Assembly (NCBI RefSeq): GCF_029338555.1
Contig: NZ_CP119989.1
Location: 2,170,001-2,234,000 of the forward strand
DNA length: 64,000 bases
Reading direction: 5' to 3'
Source: Halobaculum marinum
GTDB taxonomy: Archaea; Halobacteriota; Halobacteria; Halobacteriales; Haloferacaceae
Shown: positions 43,000 to 51,346 of the stretch, in pieces
Numbering within the stretch: position 1 is the first letter of the stretch
Layout of the letters: every line of letters begins with the position of its first letter
Translations under genes and position numbers: made by a program
The notes under the pieces: generated by a model
The model's input: only the letters and a program-made list of their open reading frames with translations
Told to the model about the DNA's origin: nothing
Database searches by the model: none

Positions 43000-44804
43000 A
43001 GCTGGTCCTCCGACAGCGCGAACAGGCCGTTCGCCGCGCCGCTGGCGACCATCGGGTAGACGTTCGCCTCGGGGTCGATGTGCGCGTCGACGACGCTGGG
43101 ACCGTCGTACGCGAGCGCGCCCTCGACGGCGTCCTCCACGTCGTCGTAGTCGTCGATGCGGAAGCCCTTCGCGCCGAACGCCTCGGCGAGCGTGTCGAAT
43201 TCCGGCATCCAGTCGTAGTCAGACGCCATGTGGTTGCCCTCGAAGAAGGCGTCCTGCCACTGGCGGACCATCCCGATGTACTCGTTGTTCAGCACGACGA
43301 CGGTGATGTCGAGGTTCTCGCGGACCGCGACGGACAGCTCTTGGATCGTCATGAGGAACGAGCCGTCGCCTTCGAAGCTGATCACCTGGCGGTCGTCGTC
43401 GGCGGCGATGCGCGCGCCGATGGCCGCGGGGAGACCGTACCCCATCGTCCCCAGCCCGTGTGAGGAGACGAACGTCCGCGGGTGTCGGTACGTCCAGTAC
43501 TGGGCGGCCCACATCTGGTGTTGGCCGACGCCGGTCGTGACGTACGCGTCGTCGTCGCTCGCGGCGTCGAACGCCTCGACGACGAACTCCGGGCGGACCG
43601 GCTCGTCGGCGTCGATGGCGTAGTCCATCGGGTACTCCTCGCGCCACTCGGCACACTGGGCGCGCCACTCCTCGGGGTCGGGTGCCTCAGCGTAGCCGAT
43701 TGCGGCGTCCAGTTGGTCGATGACGGTCGCGGCGTCGCCGACGACCGGGTAGTCCGCGTGGACGTTCTTGGAAATCTCCGCGGGGTCGATGTCGACGTGG
43801 ACGACCTCCGCTTCCGGCGCGAACGTGTCGACGCCGCCGGTGAGGCGGTCGTCGAAGCGCGTCCCGACGGCGATGAGGCAGTCGGTGTGGGTGATCGCCA
43901 TGTTGGCGTAGCCGGTGCCGTGCATGCCCGCCCACGACAGACACAGGTCGTCGTCCTCGGGGAAACTCCCGATGCCGGGCATCGTCGTCACGACCGGGAT
44001 GCCGAACTCGCGGGCGAACGCCCGCGCCTCTTCGGTCGCGTCGCCTTTGATCACGCCGCCGCCGAACAGACACAGCGGGCGCTCCGCCTGCTCGATGGCG
44101 CGGGCGGCCGCCTCGACTTGCTCCTCGTCGGCCTCGGGGTCTGGCACCGAGCGCTTGGGCGGCGTCGGTTCGCCGACCGGGCGGTCGGTCTCGCCGAACG
44201 TGACGTCCTTCGGGAGGTCGACCAGCGTCGGCCCCGGGCGACCGGTGTTCGCGAGCGCGAACGCCTCGCCGACCGTCCGCCCGACGTCGTCGGAGTCGCT
44301 GGCGAAGTAGTTGTGCTTCGTGATGGGCGCGGTGACGCCGACCGTGTCGGTCTCCTGGAACGCGTCGGAGCCGACCATCGTCGACGGCACCTGCCCCGTC
44401 AGCGCGAGCATCGCGTCGGAGTCCATCGACGCGTCCGCGATGCCCGTGACGAGGTTCGTCGCGCCCGGGCCGGACGTCGCCATGCAGACGCCAGGGTCGC
44501 CGCGCACGATGCCGTACGCGTCGGCGGCGTGGACGGCGCCCTGCTCGTGGGCCATCGTGATGTGGTCGACCGTCGACGCCGACAGCGCGTCGTAGACGGG
44601 CATGATCGCCCCGCCCTGCACGCCGAAGGCGGTCTCGACGCCTGCGGCCTCCAGTGACGCGACGACGGCGTCGGCGCCGGTGCCGGGCACGCGCGTGGCC
44701 GCCTCGTGGCGCTGCGCCGCCTGCTCGTCGGTGTCGGTTCGCCCCGTCGCGTCGGTGTCGGCGTCCGCGTCGGCGGACGCCTCGGGGGTCGCTGGCTCGC
44801 TCAT
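42996..44804 (-). CDS. ilvB: Acetolactate synthase large (catalytic) subunit
   Basis: 602 residues. Thiamine-diphosphate enzyme forming acetolactate or acetohydroxybutyrate. Residues 1-40 are an acidic extension. Then GVQGGAIMPVYDAL and EQGAVHAADAYG with the catalytic Glu, the FAD-binding middle domain, and the ThDP/Mg motif EGDGSFLMTIQELSVAVRENLDITVVVLNN. First structural gene after the candidate leader peptide; its ATG lies 105 nt beyond the leader stop codon and has no TATA box at -27. Confidence 0.96.
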   Translation of the reverse strand: MSEPATPEASADADADTDATGRTDTDEQAAQRHEAATRVPGTGADAVVASLEAAGVETAFGVQGGAIMPVYDALSASTVDHITMAHEQGAVHAADAYGIVRGDPGVCMATSGPGATNLVTGIADASMDSDAMLALTGQVPSTMVGSDAFQETDTVGVTAPITKHNYFASDSDDVGRTVGEAFALANTGRPGPTLVDLPKDVTFGETDRPVGEPTPPKRSVPDPEADEEQVEAAARAIEQAERPLCLFGGGVIKGDATEEARAFAREFGIPVVTTMPGIGSFPEDDDLCLSWAGMHGTGYANMAITHTDCLIAVGTRFDDRLTGGVDTFAPEAEVVHVDIDPAEISKNVHADYPVVGDAATVIDQLDAAIGYAEAPDPEEWRAQCAEWREEYPMDYAIDADEPVRPEFVVEAFDAASDDDAYVTTGVGQHQMWAAQYWTYRHPRTFVSSHGLGTMGYGLPAAIGARIAADDDRQVISFEGDGSFLMTIQELSVAVRENLDITVVVLNNEYIGMVRQWQDAFFEGNHMASDYDWMPEFDTLAEAFGAKGFRIDDYDDVEDAVEGALAYDGPSVVDAHIDPEANVYPMVASGAANGLFALSEDQL

Positions 44805-44890
44805 CGTCGTCGGCCTCGTGTGTGTGTCATTGCTTCGCAGTCGTGGATCGCTGTTCGCTGGTGGTGACGTGTCGATACGGTGGGTCGGTG

Positions 44891-44930
44891 GTGGGTGGTG
44901 TGGGGGCGGTCACGCCCCTACGATACCCAC
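44891..44930 (-). promoter_or_regulatory. GC hairpin enclosing the leader stop codon
   Basis: On the minus strand GGGGCG (44918-44913) and CGCCCC (44908-44903) pair around a TGAC loop that contains the stop codon TGA. A second, outer pairing GTGGGT (44930-44925) with ACCCAC (44896-44891) is possible. The left arm is made of the last Val-Gly-Ile-Val-Gly-Ala codons, so a ribosome held there would block it. No T-run follows. Confidence 0.5.
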
Positions 44931-45005
44931 GACCACGGCGAGAAGGGCGACGACACGCTCCGCGAGCGCCGAGTGGGCGGCGGTCGTGTGGAGTCGCGTC
45001 GTCAT
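44910..45005 (-). CDS. Candidate branched-chain leader peptide of the ilv-leu operon
   Basis: 31 residues starting MTTRLHTTAAHSA, with 9 branched-chain residues in the last 14 (VVALLAVVVGIVGA). The ATG at 45005 lies about 30 nt after the start of a clear TATA box, i.e. within a few nt of the predicted transcription start, so leaderless translation is expected. It includes CTT, GTA and GGT codons that are unusual for this GC3-rich DNA, as in starvation-sensing leader peptides. Bacterial ilvBN, ilvGMEDA and leuABCD operons are controlled by such peptides; I know of no established archaeal counterpart. It could instead be a chance hydrophobic ORF or a small membrane protein. Confidence 0.5.
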   Translation of the reverse strand: MTTRLHTTAAHSALAERVVALLAVVVGIVGA

Positions 45006-45108
45006 CTCGCACTCGCCTACCGTCTCGGGCGGTATAACCGTGACGCGCGTGGCAACGATTGCACCGGCCCAACGACGGTCGCGGGTCGTGAGCGTCGCCC
45101 GCTCTCGG

Positions 45109-46354
<1,246 letters not shown>

Positions 46355-46605
46355 CGGACCGGATGCCCGAACTGATTGTAAAGCGTTGTGGTCAGACACC
46401 TCGCCCCACGCGTGAGAATCGCTCACGAACGTTCGGCATACACGAAAATCGCCCGACTGCAACGGGTACTGTCTCACCCGGTCTCTTGAGAGATCCTTAT
46501 ACACATGGTATTGACGAACGCGTGGTCGCGACGGCACGACGCCCGGTCGGACGACCGTCCGACACCGTCCGAACCCTTTTAATACGACACTCCGTTCCCC
46601 TCTCC
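46355..46605. promoter_or_regulatory. Divergent region between leuA and the DUF5779 gene
   Basis: 251 nt. The minus-strand TATA-like TTTACAA (46376-46382) serves leuA; the plus-strand TTTTAATA (46577-46584) is centred about 26 nt before the ATG at 46606. A CGGGT...ACCCG repeat (46463-46480) and the 8-bp palindrome GAACGTTC are also present. No convincing gene is seen, though a 25-codon plus-strand ORF starts at 46505. Confidence 0.45.
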
Positions 46606-46896
46606 ATGAGCGATTTCGGGCTCGACCTCCGCGACGCGGAGGAGTTCATCGAGTCGGAGGGGACGGTGGGGGACGTGGTCCTGGGGGTGCTCGACGGGGA
46701 GACGGAGCCCGAGCACTGGATCCGCAACGTCGAGTACGGGAACGTCCTCGTGCTCGCCGTCGAGGGGGACCTCAACGAGTTGGCCAGCGGGTTCGCTCGC
46801 GAGGTCAACGACATGGGTGGCGAACTCACCCACTTCCGCGGCTTTCTGATCGTCTCGCCGCCGAACGTCGGCATCGACACCGAGCGCCTGAACTGA
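46606..46896 (+). CDS. Haloarchaeal conserved protein (DUF5779-type)
   Basis: 96 residues from the ATG at 46606. Pattern VVLGVLDGETEPEHWI, VLVLAVEGDLNELASGFAREV and ELTHFRGFLIVSPP suggests a compact alpha/beta fold. I recall it as DUF5779, present across haloarchaea, function unknown. Strong TATA box TTTTAATA 26 nt upstream, leaderless. Confidence 0.75.
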   Translation: MSDFGLDLRDAEEFIESEGTVGDVVLGVLDGETEPEHWIRNVEYGNVLVLAVEGDLNELASGFAREVNDMGGELTHFRGFLIVSPPNVGIDTERLN

Positions 46897-46946
46897 ACGG
46901 GAGCGAGGCGGCGAGACACCGCTGAACCGACACGCCGAGCGGACAG

Positions 46947-47336
46947 TCAGGGCGCGCCGAGCGCGAGGAATCGGCACGGATCACCGCCCGTCGCGACCGG
47001 TCGGTCCGTCGCGTCCGGCGGAACGAGGACGCCCTCGTTGGGACCGAAGCGGAGTTCTCCCTCGGCGGTCTCAACTGTCAACTCGCCCGCGAGGACGAAC
47101 AGGAGTTCTTGCGCGCCCGGGTAGGGGTCGGTCGGTGGCCTGACCGGCTCACCGGGCTTCGTCTCTCGGAGGTCGAACTCGTACGGGGTCGTCCCGAGCG
47201 CCTCGTCGAGCGTCCGCCGGACCCGGTCTGGGTCCGGTGACTCGCCCCAACCGTCGACGGAGAGGCGGCGGTAGGCGGCGGCGTCGGCTGTGGTGGTCGT
47301 GTGGTCGTCGCGGTCAGGTGTCCCATCCCCGGACAT
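46947..47336 (-). CDS. Cupin-domain protein
   Basis: 129 residues from the ATG at 47336 (MSGDGTPDRDD); a start at 47381 would add 15 residues without similarity. Cupin features: PGAQELLFVLAGELTVETAEGELRFGPNEGVLVPPDATDRPVATGG. The usual HxH pair of motif 1 is not obvious (PYPGAQELLFV instead), so metal binding is doubtful. Function unknown. Convergent with the DUF5779 gene. Confidence 0.75.
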   Translation of the reverse strand: MSGDGTPDRDDHTTTTADAAAYRRLSVDGWGESPDPDRVRRTLDEALGTTPYEFDLRETKPGEPVRPPTDPYPGAQELLFVLAGELTVETAEGELRFGPNEGVLVPPDATDRPVATGGDPCRFLALGAP

Positions 47337-47422
47337 ACCGTGCACACAGCGTGACGGAATGATAAGCGACACTGCAAGCACGTTGTCACTCCACGCGGTC
47401 GGTCTCCGTCTCGCGGAGACGG

Positions 47423-48226
47423 CTACTCCCCGCCTACCGCCGGCAACAGGACGAGGTGGTGGCCGTCAGGGTCGTACAACTCGACGGACCCATCCGGCGA
47501 CTCGCGGACCGTCACCGAGGGGAGGTCGCCGAACGCGTGGTCGGCGAGCGCGACCGGTTCGCGAACCCGGAACGCCAGGTCGACGTGGACGCCGCCGCGG
47601 GCGTCTGCGAGCCCCAACTGCGGCTCCCACAACTCGACGTCGAACTGCCGGTCGGCGCCCGTGGGGCCGCGCATCCGGATGCGGCGCCGTTCGTCGCCGC
47701 GGTCGACCGCCGAGAAGCCGAGCGCCGACCAGCAGTCGGCGGCGAGGTCGACGTTCGCCACCTCCAACACCACCTCGAACACCCCGACCAGCCCGGTGCC
47801 GACTCCCGCCGGCGCCGTCCCCCCGACCTCCGGGGCGTGCCCGTCGTCGTCCTCCAGGTACAGCGACCGAAACGATCCGAAGTCGACCTCGGGGGCGTCG
47901 GGGAAGCGTGCACGCCACGCGGGGTACTCCCGACCGGGGACCTCGAACGCGAAGTGGGTGTGGAGACCGCCGCGCGGGACCGAGGTGGGTCGACGCAACA
48001 CCACCTCCGTCCCGCCGACGTCGAAGGCGGCCTCCGTCGAACACCGGCGTGTCGGCACCAGCCCGAACGTGTCCGCGTACCAGGCGGTCGCGCGGCCCAA
48101 GTCCGTCACTTCCAGCGCGAGCGACACGAGCGCCGGGCGAGCGTCGCCCGACGCGGGTTCCGACGCCGAACCGTCGGCGTCCTCGGTCGTGACCGACTCG
48201 GCGTCCGTCCGGGTGTCCGCGGGCAT
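47423..48226 (-). CDS. VOC-superfamily protein (glyoxalase/dioxygenase-like), two modules
   Basis: 267 residues from the ATG at 48226. After a disordered N-terminus, residues about 34-130 (LVSLALEVTDLGRATAWYADTFGLVP, GLHTHFAFEVPG) and 145-260 (GVFEVVLEVANVDLAADCWSALGFSAVDRG, GVHVDLAFRVREP, VELYDPDGHHLVLLP) form paired beta-alpha-beta-beta-beta units. Candidate metal ligands are His in THFAFE and HVDLAF and the terminal Glu-Leu. Many functions are possible, from glyoxalase to ring-cleaving dioxygenase. Confidence 0.85.
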   Translation of the reverse strand: MPADTRTDAESVTTEDADGSASEPASGDARPALVSLALEVTDLGRATAWYADTFGLVPTRRCSTEAAFDVGGTEVVLRRPTSVPRGGLHTHFAFEVPGREYPAWRARFPDAPEVDFGSFRSLYLEDDDGHAPEVGGTAPAGVGTGLVGVFEVVLEVANVDLAADCWSALGFSAVDRGDERRRIRMRGPTGADRQFDVELWEPQLGLADARGGVHVDLAFRVREPVALADHAFGDLPSVTVRESPDGSVELYDPDGHHLVLLPAVGGE

Positions 48227-48284
48227 CACGTGTGCCGATCCGCCGGCACCCCACTTAAGCCCGCGGCGCCCCACTCACGACTCG

Positions 48285-48965
48285 ATGCCGATGAAAAGTT
48301 CCGGCGACGCCGACCTCGCCGTGGTCGACGAGTTCGACGGCGGGGTGGGGTGGATCGCCTACCCCGACGAAACGATGGAACGCGCCAGCCACGCCGTGTC
48401 GGTCGACGGCGACGTCTGGGTGCTCGACCCGGTCGACGCCCCCGAGGTCGACGACCTGCTCGCCGACCTCGACGGTGAAGTCGCCGGCGTCGTCGTCTGT
48501 CTCGACCGCCACAAGCGCGACGCCGCCGCGATCGCGACCCGCCACGACGTCCCCGTGTACGTCCCCGACTGGATGACGGGCGTCGCCACCAAACTCGACG
48601 CGCCCGTCGAGCGGTTCGGTCGCGAACTCGGCGGCCTGCGGGCGATCACCGTCCGCGACTCGTCGCTCCCGCCGTGGCAGGAGGTCGCCCTCTACGACGA
48701 GGACGGCGGGACGCTGTACGTCCCCGAGGCTGTGGGCACCTGCTCGTACATGCGCACGGGCGACGAGACGCTCGGCGTCCACCCGATGCTCCGCCTGACG
48801 CCGCCCCGACGCGAACTCGGTGGCCTCGACCCCGAGCGCGTGCTGGTCGGCCACGGAGCCGGCGTGTTGACCGACGGTGGACGCGCGCTCGCCGAGGCGC
48901 TCGACACCGCCCGCGGCAACGCACCCGGGTTGTACGTCGACAGCCTCCGGTCGTTCCTCGGGTGA
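48285..48965 (+). CDS. Unknown protein, degenerate metallo-beta-lactamase-like fold
   Basis: 226 residues from the ATG at 48285 (an ATG at 48291 is also possible; a TTAAG box lies about 30 nt upstream). The order of strands (VWVLDPVDAPEVDDLLADL, VAGVVVCLDRHKRDAAAIATRHDVPVYVPDWM, ERVLVGHGAGVLTDGGRALAEAL) resembles an MBL fold in which the HxHxDH loop has become LDRHKRD, so a dinuclear zinc site is unlikely. This reading is inference. 10 nt upstream of the next gene; likely an operon. Confidence 0.68.
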   Translation: MPMKSSGDADLAVVDEFDGGVGWIAYPDETMERASHAVSVDGDVWVLDPVDAPEVDDLLADLDGEVAGVVVCLDRHKRDAAAIATRHDVPVYVPDWMTGVATKLDAPVERFGRELGGLRAITVRDSSLPPWQEVALYDEDGGTLYVPEAVGTCSYMRTGDETLGVHPMLRLTPPRRELGGLDPERVLVGHGAGVLTDGGRALAEALDTARGNAPGLYVDSLRSFLG

Positions 48966-48975
48966 GTCCGTACCC

Positions 48976-49551
48976 GTGACTCCGGACGAGGGGTCGGACC
49001 CCGACGTGGCTGCCGGCGACGACGCCGACGACGTGACTGAGCAGGGCCCGTTACACGACGAGGCTGCTGGAGACGACGAGTGGGACGACCCACCCGGCGT
49101 CGCGGACGCGCCCCAGGACGACCCGGCGACGGTCCACGTCTCCGCGGACCTGCTCTCGCTGTTGTTGGAGCGAGCCACCGACGCCGACCCCGGCGCAGAG
49201 AACGTCGTCCTCGACGCGACCGCCGCCGGCGACCTCGTCGACCCACCCGCGACGCTCGACCCCACGACGCCGGTGTTGACCCACTTCTACTTCCCGGGCG
49301 CCGCCGGATCGGTGTCGAAGGTGTTCGGCATGGACCTGGGCCGACCAGCGGGTCGCGCTCGCTTCCTGTCGCACCCCGACGGCGACCGGCGTCTCACCGA
49401 AGAAGACGACCTCGCGGCGACGGTGCTGGTCGCGGTCCCCCCGTACGACACCGACCACGTCGTCGCGTACGACCGCCGCGGTCGTCGTCGGGAACTCGTC
49501 GTCGTCGACGCCGCACCGCCCGAGGAGCGGGTGGACGACGGCGTCGTCTGA
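48976..49551 (+). CDS. Unknown haloarchaeal protein
   Basis: 191 residues from a GTG at 48976, 10 nt after the previous stop. The first about 50 residues are an acidic disordered region. The rest is an alpha/beta domain with LLSLLLERATDADP, LTHFYFPGAAGSVSKVFGMDLGRPAG and AATVLVAVPPYDTDHVVAYDRRG. I do not recognise a family. Probably cotranscribed with the preceding MBL-like gene. Confidence 0.6.
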   Translation: MTPDEGSDPDVAAGDDADDVTEQGPLHDEAAGDDEWDDPPGVADAPQDDPATVHVSADLLSLLLERATDADPGAENVVLDATAAGDLVDPPATLDPTTPVLTHFYFPGAAGSVSKVFGMDLGRPAGRARFLSHPDGDRRLTEEDDLAATVLVAVPPYDTDHVVAYDRRGRRRELVVVDAAPPEERVDDGVV

Positions 49552-49573
49552 GCGAACCGCGCGACCGGCCGCG

Positions 49574-49783
49574 CTACTGCAGGTAGCCCAGATCCCGGAG
49601 TTGGTCTGCGATTTCCTCGAACTCTGCTTCCGACAGCGACCCCTGTTTCTGATGTTGGATCACGATGCTCCGAAGGAGGAACCGGACCAGATCCGAGGTC
49701 GACGAGAAGCTCGTCCCCTCGATGGTCTCCTCGACGCGCTCGGCGAGGTCTTTCGGGATGGAGACGGTGGTGTAGTCAGTCAC
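49574..49783 (-). CDS. Ribbon-helix-helix (CopG/MetJ-type) DNA-binding protein
   Basis: 69 residues from a GTG at 49783 (MTDYTTVSIPKDLAERVEETI); the longer ATG frame from 50155 would run antisense through the next gene. YTTVSIPKDL forms the beta-ribbon, then two helices (AERVEETIEG, TSDLVRFLLRSIVIQ). The tail EEIADQLRDLGYLQ is helical. Such dimers bind short operators and often autoregulate. Convergent with the unknown gene at 48976. Confidence 0.85.
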   Translation of the reverse strand: MTDYTTVSIPKDLAERVEETIEGTSFSSTSDLVRFLLRSIVIQHQKQGSLSEAEFEEIADQLRDLGYLQ

Positions 49784-49903
49784 GTGTCGAGCGATGGCCG
49801 CGCGACCGATAAACGCGACGGAGCCCTCGACCGCCGTCCCCGTCGGCGACGCGGCGTCCTCGTGCCCCGCCGCTTTAGTCCCCGGAGGAACAACACGGGA
49901 TCG

Positions 49904-50230
49904 ATGGCAGCCAGACCGCCGCAGGGGGACAGCGGGGAGCCCGAGTCGATCGAGTTCGGCATCGCGGCGCTCGACGCCCGACTCGACCGTGCGGGCGTCC
50001 GGTTCCCAGCGACGACCGAGGAGCTGATCGAGGCGATGGACGACACCGACGTGCCCTACGACGCCGCCGGCAACACGCTCGACGTGGCGGCGACGCTCCG
50101 CGAGCTCCCAGCCGAACGCTTCGAGTCCGAGCGGGCGCTGCTCAACAGGCTCCACCCGGTGTTCGAGGAGCGACGACGCAGTGGCGCCGGCTCACTGCTC
50201 GGGCGGGTCCGCACGCTGCTCCCCTTCTGA
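49904..50230 (+). CDS. Haloarchaeal small protein (DUF5789-type)
   Basis: 108 residues from the ATG at 49904. Core VRFPATTEELIEAMDDTDVPYDAAGNTLDVAATLRELP followed by FESERALLNRLHPVFEE is the conserved pattern I know as DUF5789 (DUF2795-related), a small helical, possibly nucleic-acid-binding fold. A CTTTAG box is about 30 nt upstream. Its last 39 nt overlap the 3' end of aglJ on the other strand. Confidence 0.72.
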   Translation: MAARPPQGDSGEPESIEFGIAALDARLDRAGVRFPATTEELIEAMDDTDVPYDAAGNTLDVAATLRELPAERFESERALLNRLHPVFEERRRSGAGSLLGRVRTLLPF

Positions 50231-51154
50231 CTCGCCGCCCGCCTGCGCCTCCAACCGCTCGACCCGGTCGAGCGTCTCGGAGTGGAGCGTCACGAGCAGA
50301 TCCGACAGCACGCCGAAGATGAGCAGTTGGACCCCGAGGATGATCCCGACCCCCGCGACGATGGCGAGGACGTTGTGCGAGATCTTCAGGACGAACCACT
50401 CGTAGGCGACGTACGCGGCGACCGCCGCGCCCGCGAGCCCGGAGATGGCGCCGGCGCTCCCGAAGTAAAACAGCGGGTTCGACGTCTTCGCCTGCCGGTA
50501 GATGGCCATCAGGATGATGCCGCCGTCTTTCACCGGGTGGAGGTTCGTGTTCGACCCGTCCGGGCGCGGCAGGTACGTGATCGGGACGACCGTCGTGCGG
50601 ACGTCGTGGCGGGCGCACTCGACGGCCATCTCCGTCTCGATGCCGAAGCCGTCGGCGGTCAGTCGGAGGCGTTCGAACGACTCCCGCGTGAACGCACGGT
50701 ACCCCGAGAGGATGTCCGCGTAGTCCTCGCGGTGGATGAGCGCGAACAGGCTGTTGAAGATCGTGTTGCCGACGGAGTTCAGCCCCGTCATCGCGTCCTC
50801 GTGCATGTCGGCGAAGCGGTCACCGATGACGTGTTCGGCGGTGCCGTCGCGAAGCGGCTGGAGCATCGCCTCGGCGTCGGCCGCCTCGTACGTCCCGTCG
50901 GCGTCGGCCATCAGCACGTACGTAGCGTCGACGTGGCGGGCGACGGCTTCGCGGACCGCCTGGCCCTTGCCGGAGCCAGACTGGATCTCGACGCGCGCGC
51001 CCGCCTCGCGGGCGAGGTCGCGCGTGTCGTCCGTCGAGCCGCCGTCGATCACGAGGACGTTCTCGAAGCCGTGGCGACGGAAGTCGGTGACGACGTCCGC
51101 GACGGTCGCGGCCTCGTCGTAGGTGGGGAGGAGCACACAGACGTCGCCGGTCAT
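50192..51154 (-). CDS. aglJ: Dolichol-phosphate hexosyltransferase, AglJ-like (GT2)
   Basis: 320 residues from the ATG at 51154. GT2 domain: CVLLPTYDEAATVADVV, VLVIDGGSTDDTRDLA, MADADGTYEAADAEAML (DxD) and the acceptor region SGYRAFTRESFERL. Two C-terminal membrane helices (ISGLAGAAVAAYVAYEWFVL, VLAIVAGVGIILGVQLLIFGVL) fit a membrane-bound enzyme. In Haloferax AglJ adds the first hexose to dolichol phosphate for S-layer N-glycosylation. TATA GTTAAC (51184-51179) is 27 nt upstream. Confidence 0.9.
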   Translation of the reverse strand: MTGDVCVLLPTYDEAATVADVVTDFRRHGFENVLVIDGGSTDDTRDLAREAGARVEIQSGSGKGQAVREAVARHVDATYVLMADADGTYEAADAEAMLQPLRDGTAEHVIGDRFADMHEDAMTGLNSVGNTIFNSLFALIHREDYADILSGYRAFTRESFERLRLTADGFGIETEMAVECARHDVRTTVVPITYLPRPDGSNTNLHPVKDGGIILMAIYRQAKTSNPLFYFGSAGAISGLAGAAVAAYVAYEWFVLKISHNVLAIVAGVGIILGVQLLIFGVLSDLLVTLHSETLDRVERLEAQAGGESEGEQRADPPEQ

Positions 51155-51225
51155 GTGGACGCGTCTCTCGGGTGGCGAGTTAACCGCTTCGGGAGCGGTC
51201 GATCCGCCGACCAGTCGGCCGGCGC

Positions 51226-51267
51226 TTGTCGCCCGCCAGTTGTCGCCCGCAACTAGTCGCCTGCAAC
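51226..51267. repeat. Three tandem 14-bp repeats between divergent glycosyltransferase genes
   Basis: TTGTCGCCCGCCAG (51226), TTGTCGCCCGCAAC (51240) and TAGTCGCCTGCAAC (51254). They lie midway in the 192-bp region between aglJ and the GT2 gene, upstream of both TATA boxes. Possible shared regulator binding array, or slipped-strand duplication. Confidence 0.6.
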
Positions 51268-51346
51268 CAGACGCTCTCGCGGCTGCGAGCAACCCGCCGA
51301 CCGGGCGACCGCCGTCGTTTTGTAGGGTGTCGGCAAACGGGCGGTC

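Larger units (their letters stand above)
44805..45108 (-). promoter_or_regulatory. ilvB upstream leader region
   Basis: 304 nt between leuA and ilvB. From upstream (right) to downstream it holds an inverted repeat GCAA-CGA-TTGC (45052-45062), a TATA box GGTTATACC (minus strand, 45031-45039), a 31-codon ORF (44910-45005), a hairpin around its stop codon and a C/A-rich run of about 95 nt before ilvB. No other gene is seen. Confidence 0.6.

Noticed and set aside
44827-45072. 81-residue minus-strand ORF overlapping the ilvB leader
   Set aside because: Its start lies upstream of the predicted transcription start and its product is Arg-rich and non-acidic. The 31-codon ORF in another frame fits promoter and composition better.
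46377-46537. 61-residue upstream extension of the leuA ATG frame
   Set aside because: It begins upstream of the leuA TATA-like box and has no similarity; the ATG pair at 46354/46351 fits the promoter.
46505-46582. 25-codon plus-strand ORF before the DUF5779 gene
   Set aside because: The TTATACA box is only about 7 nt ahead of its ATG, too close to serve it, and it ends in the TATA box of the next gene.
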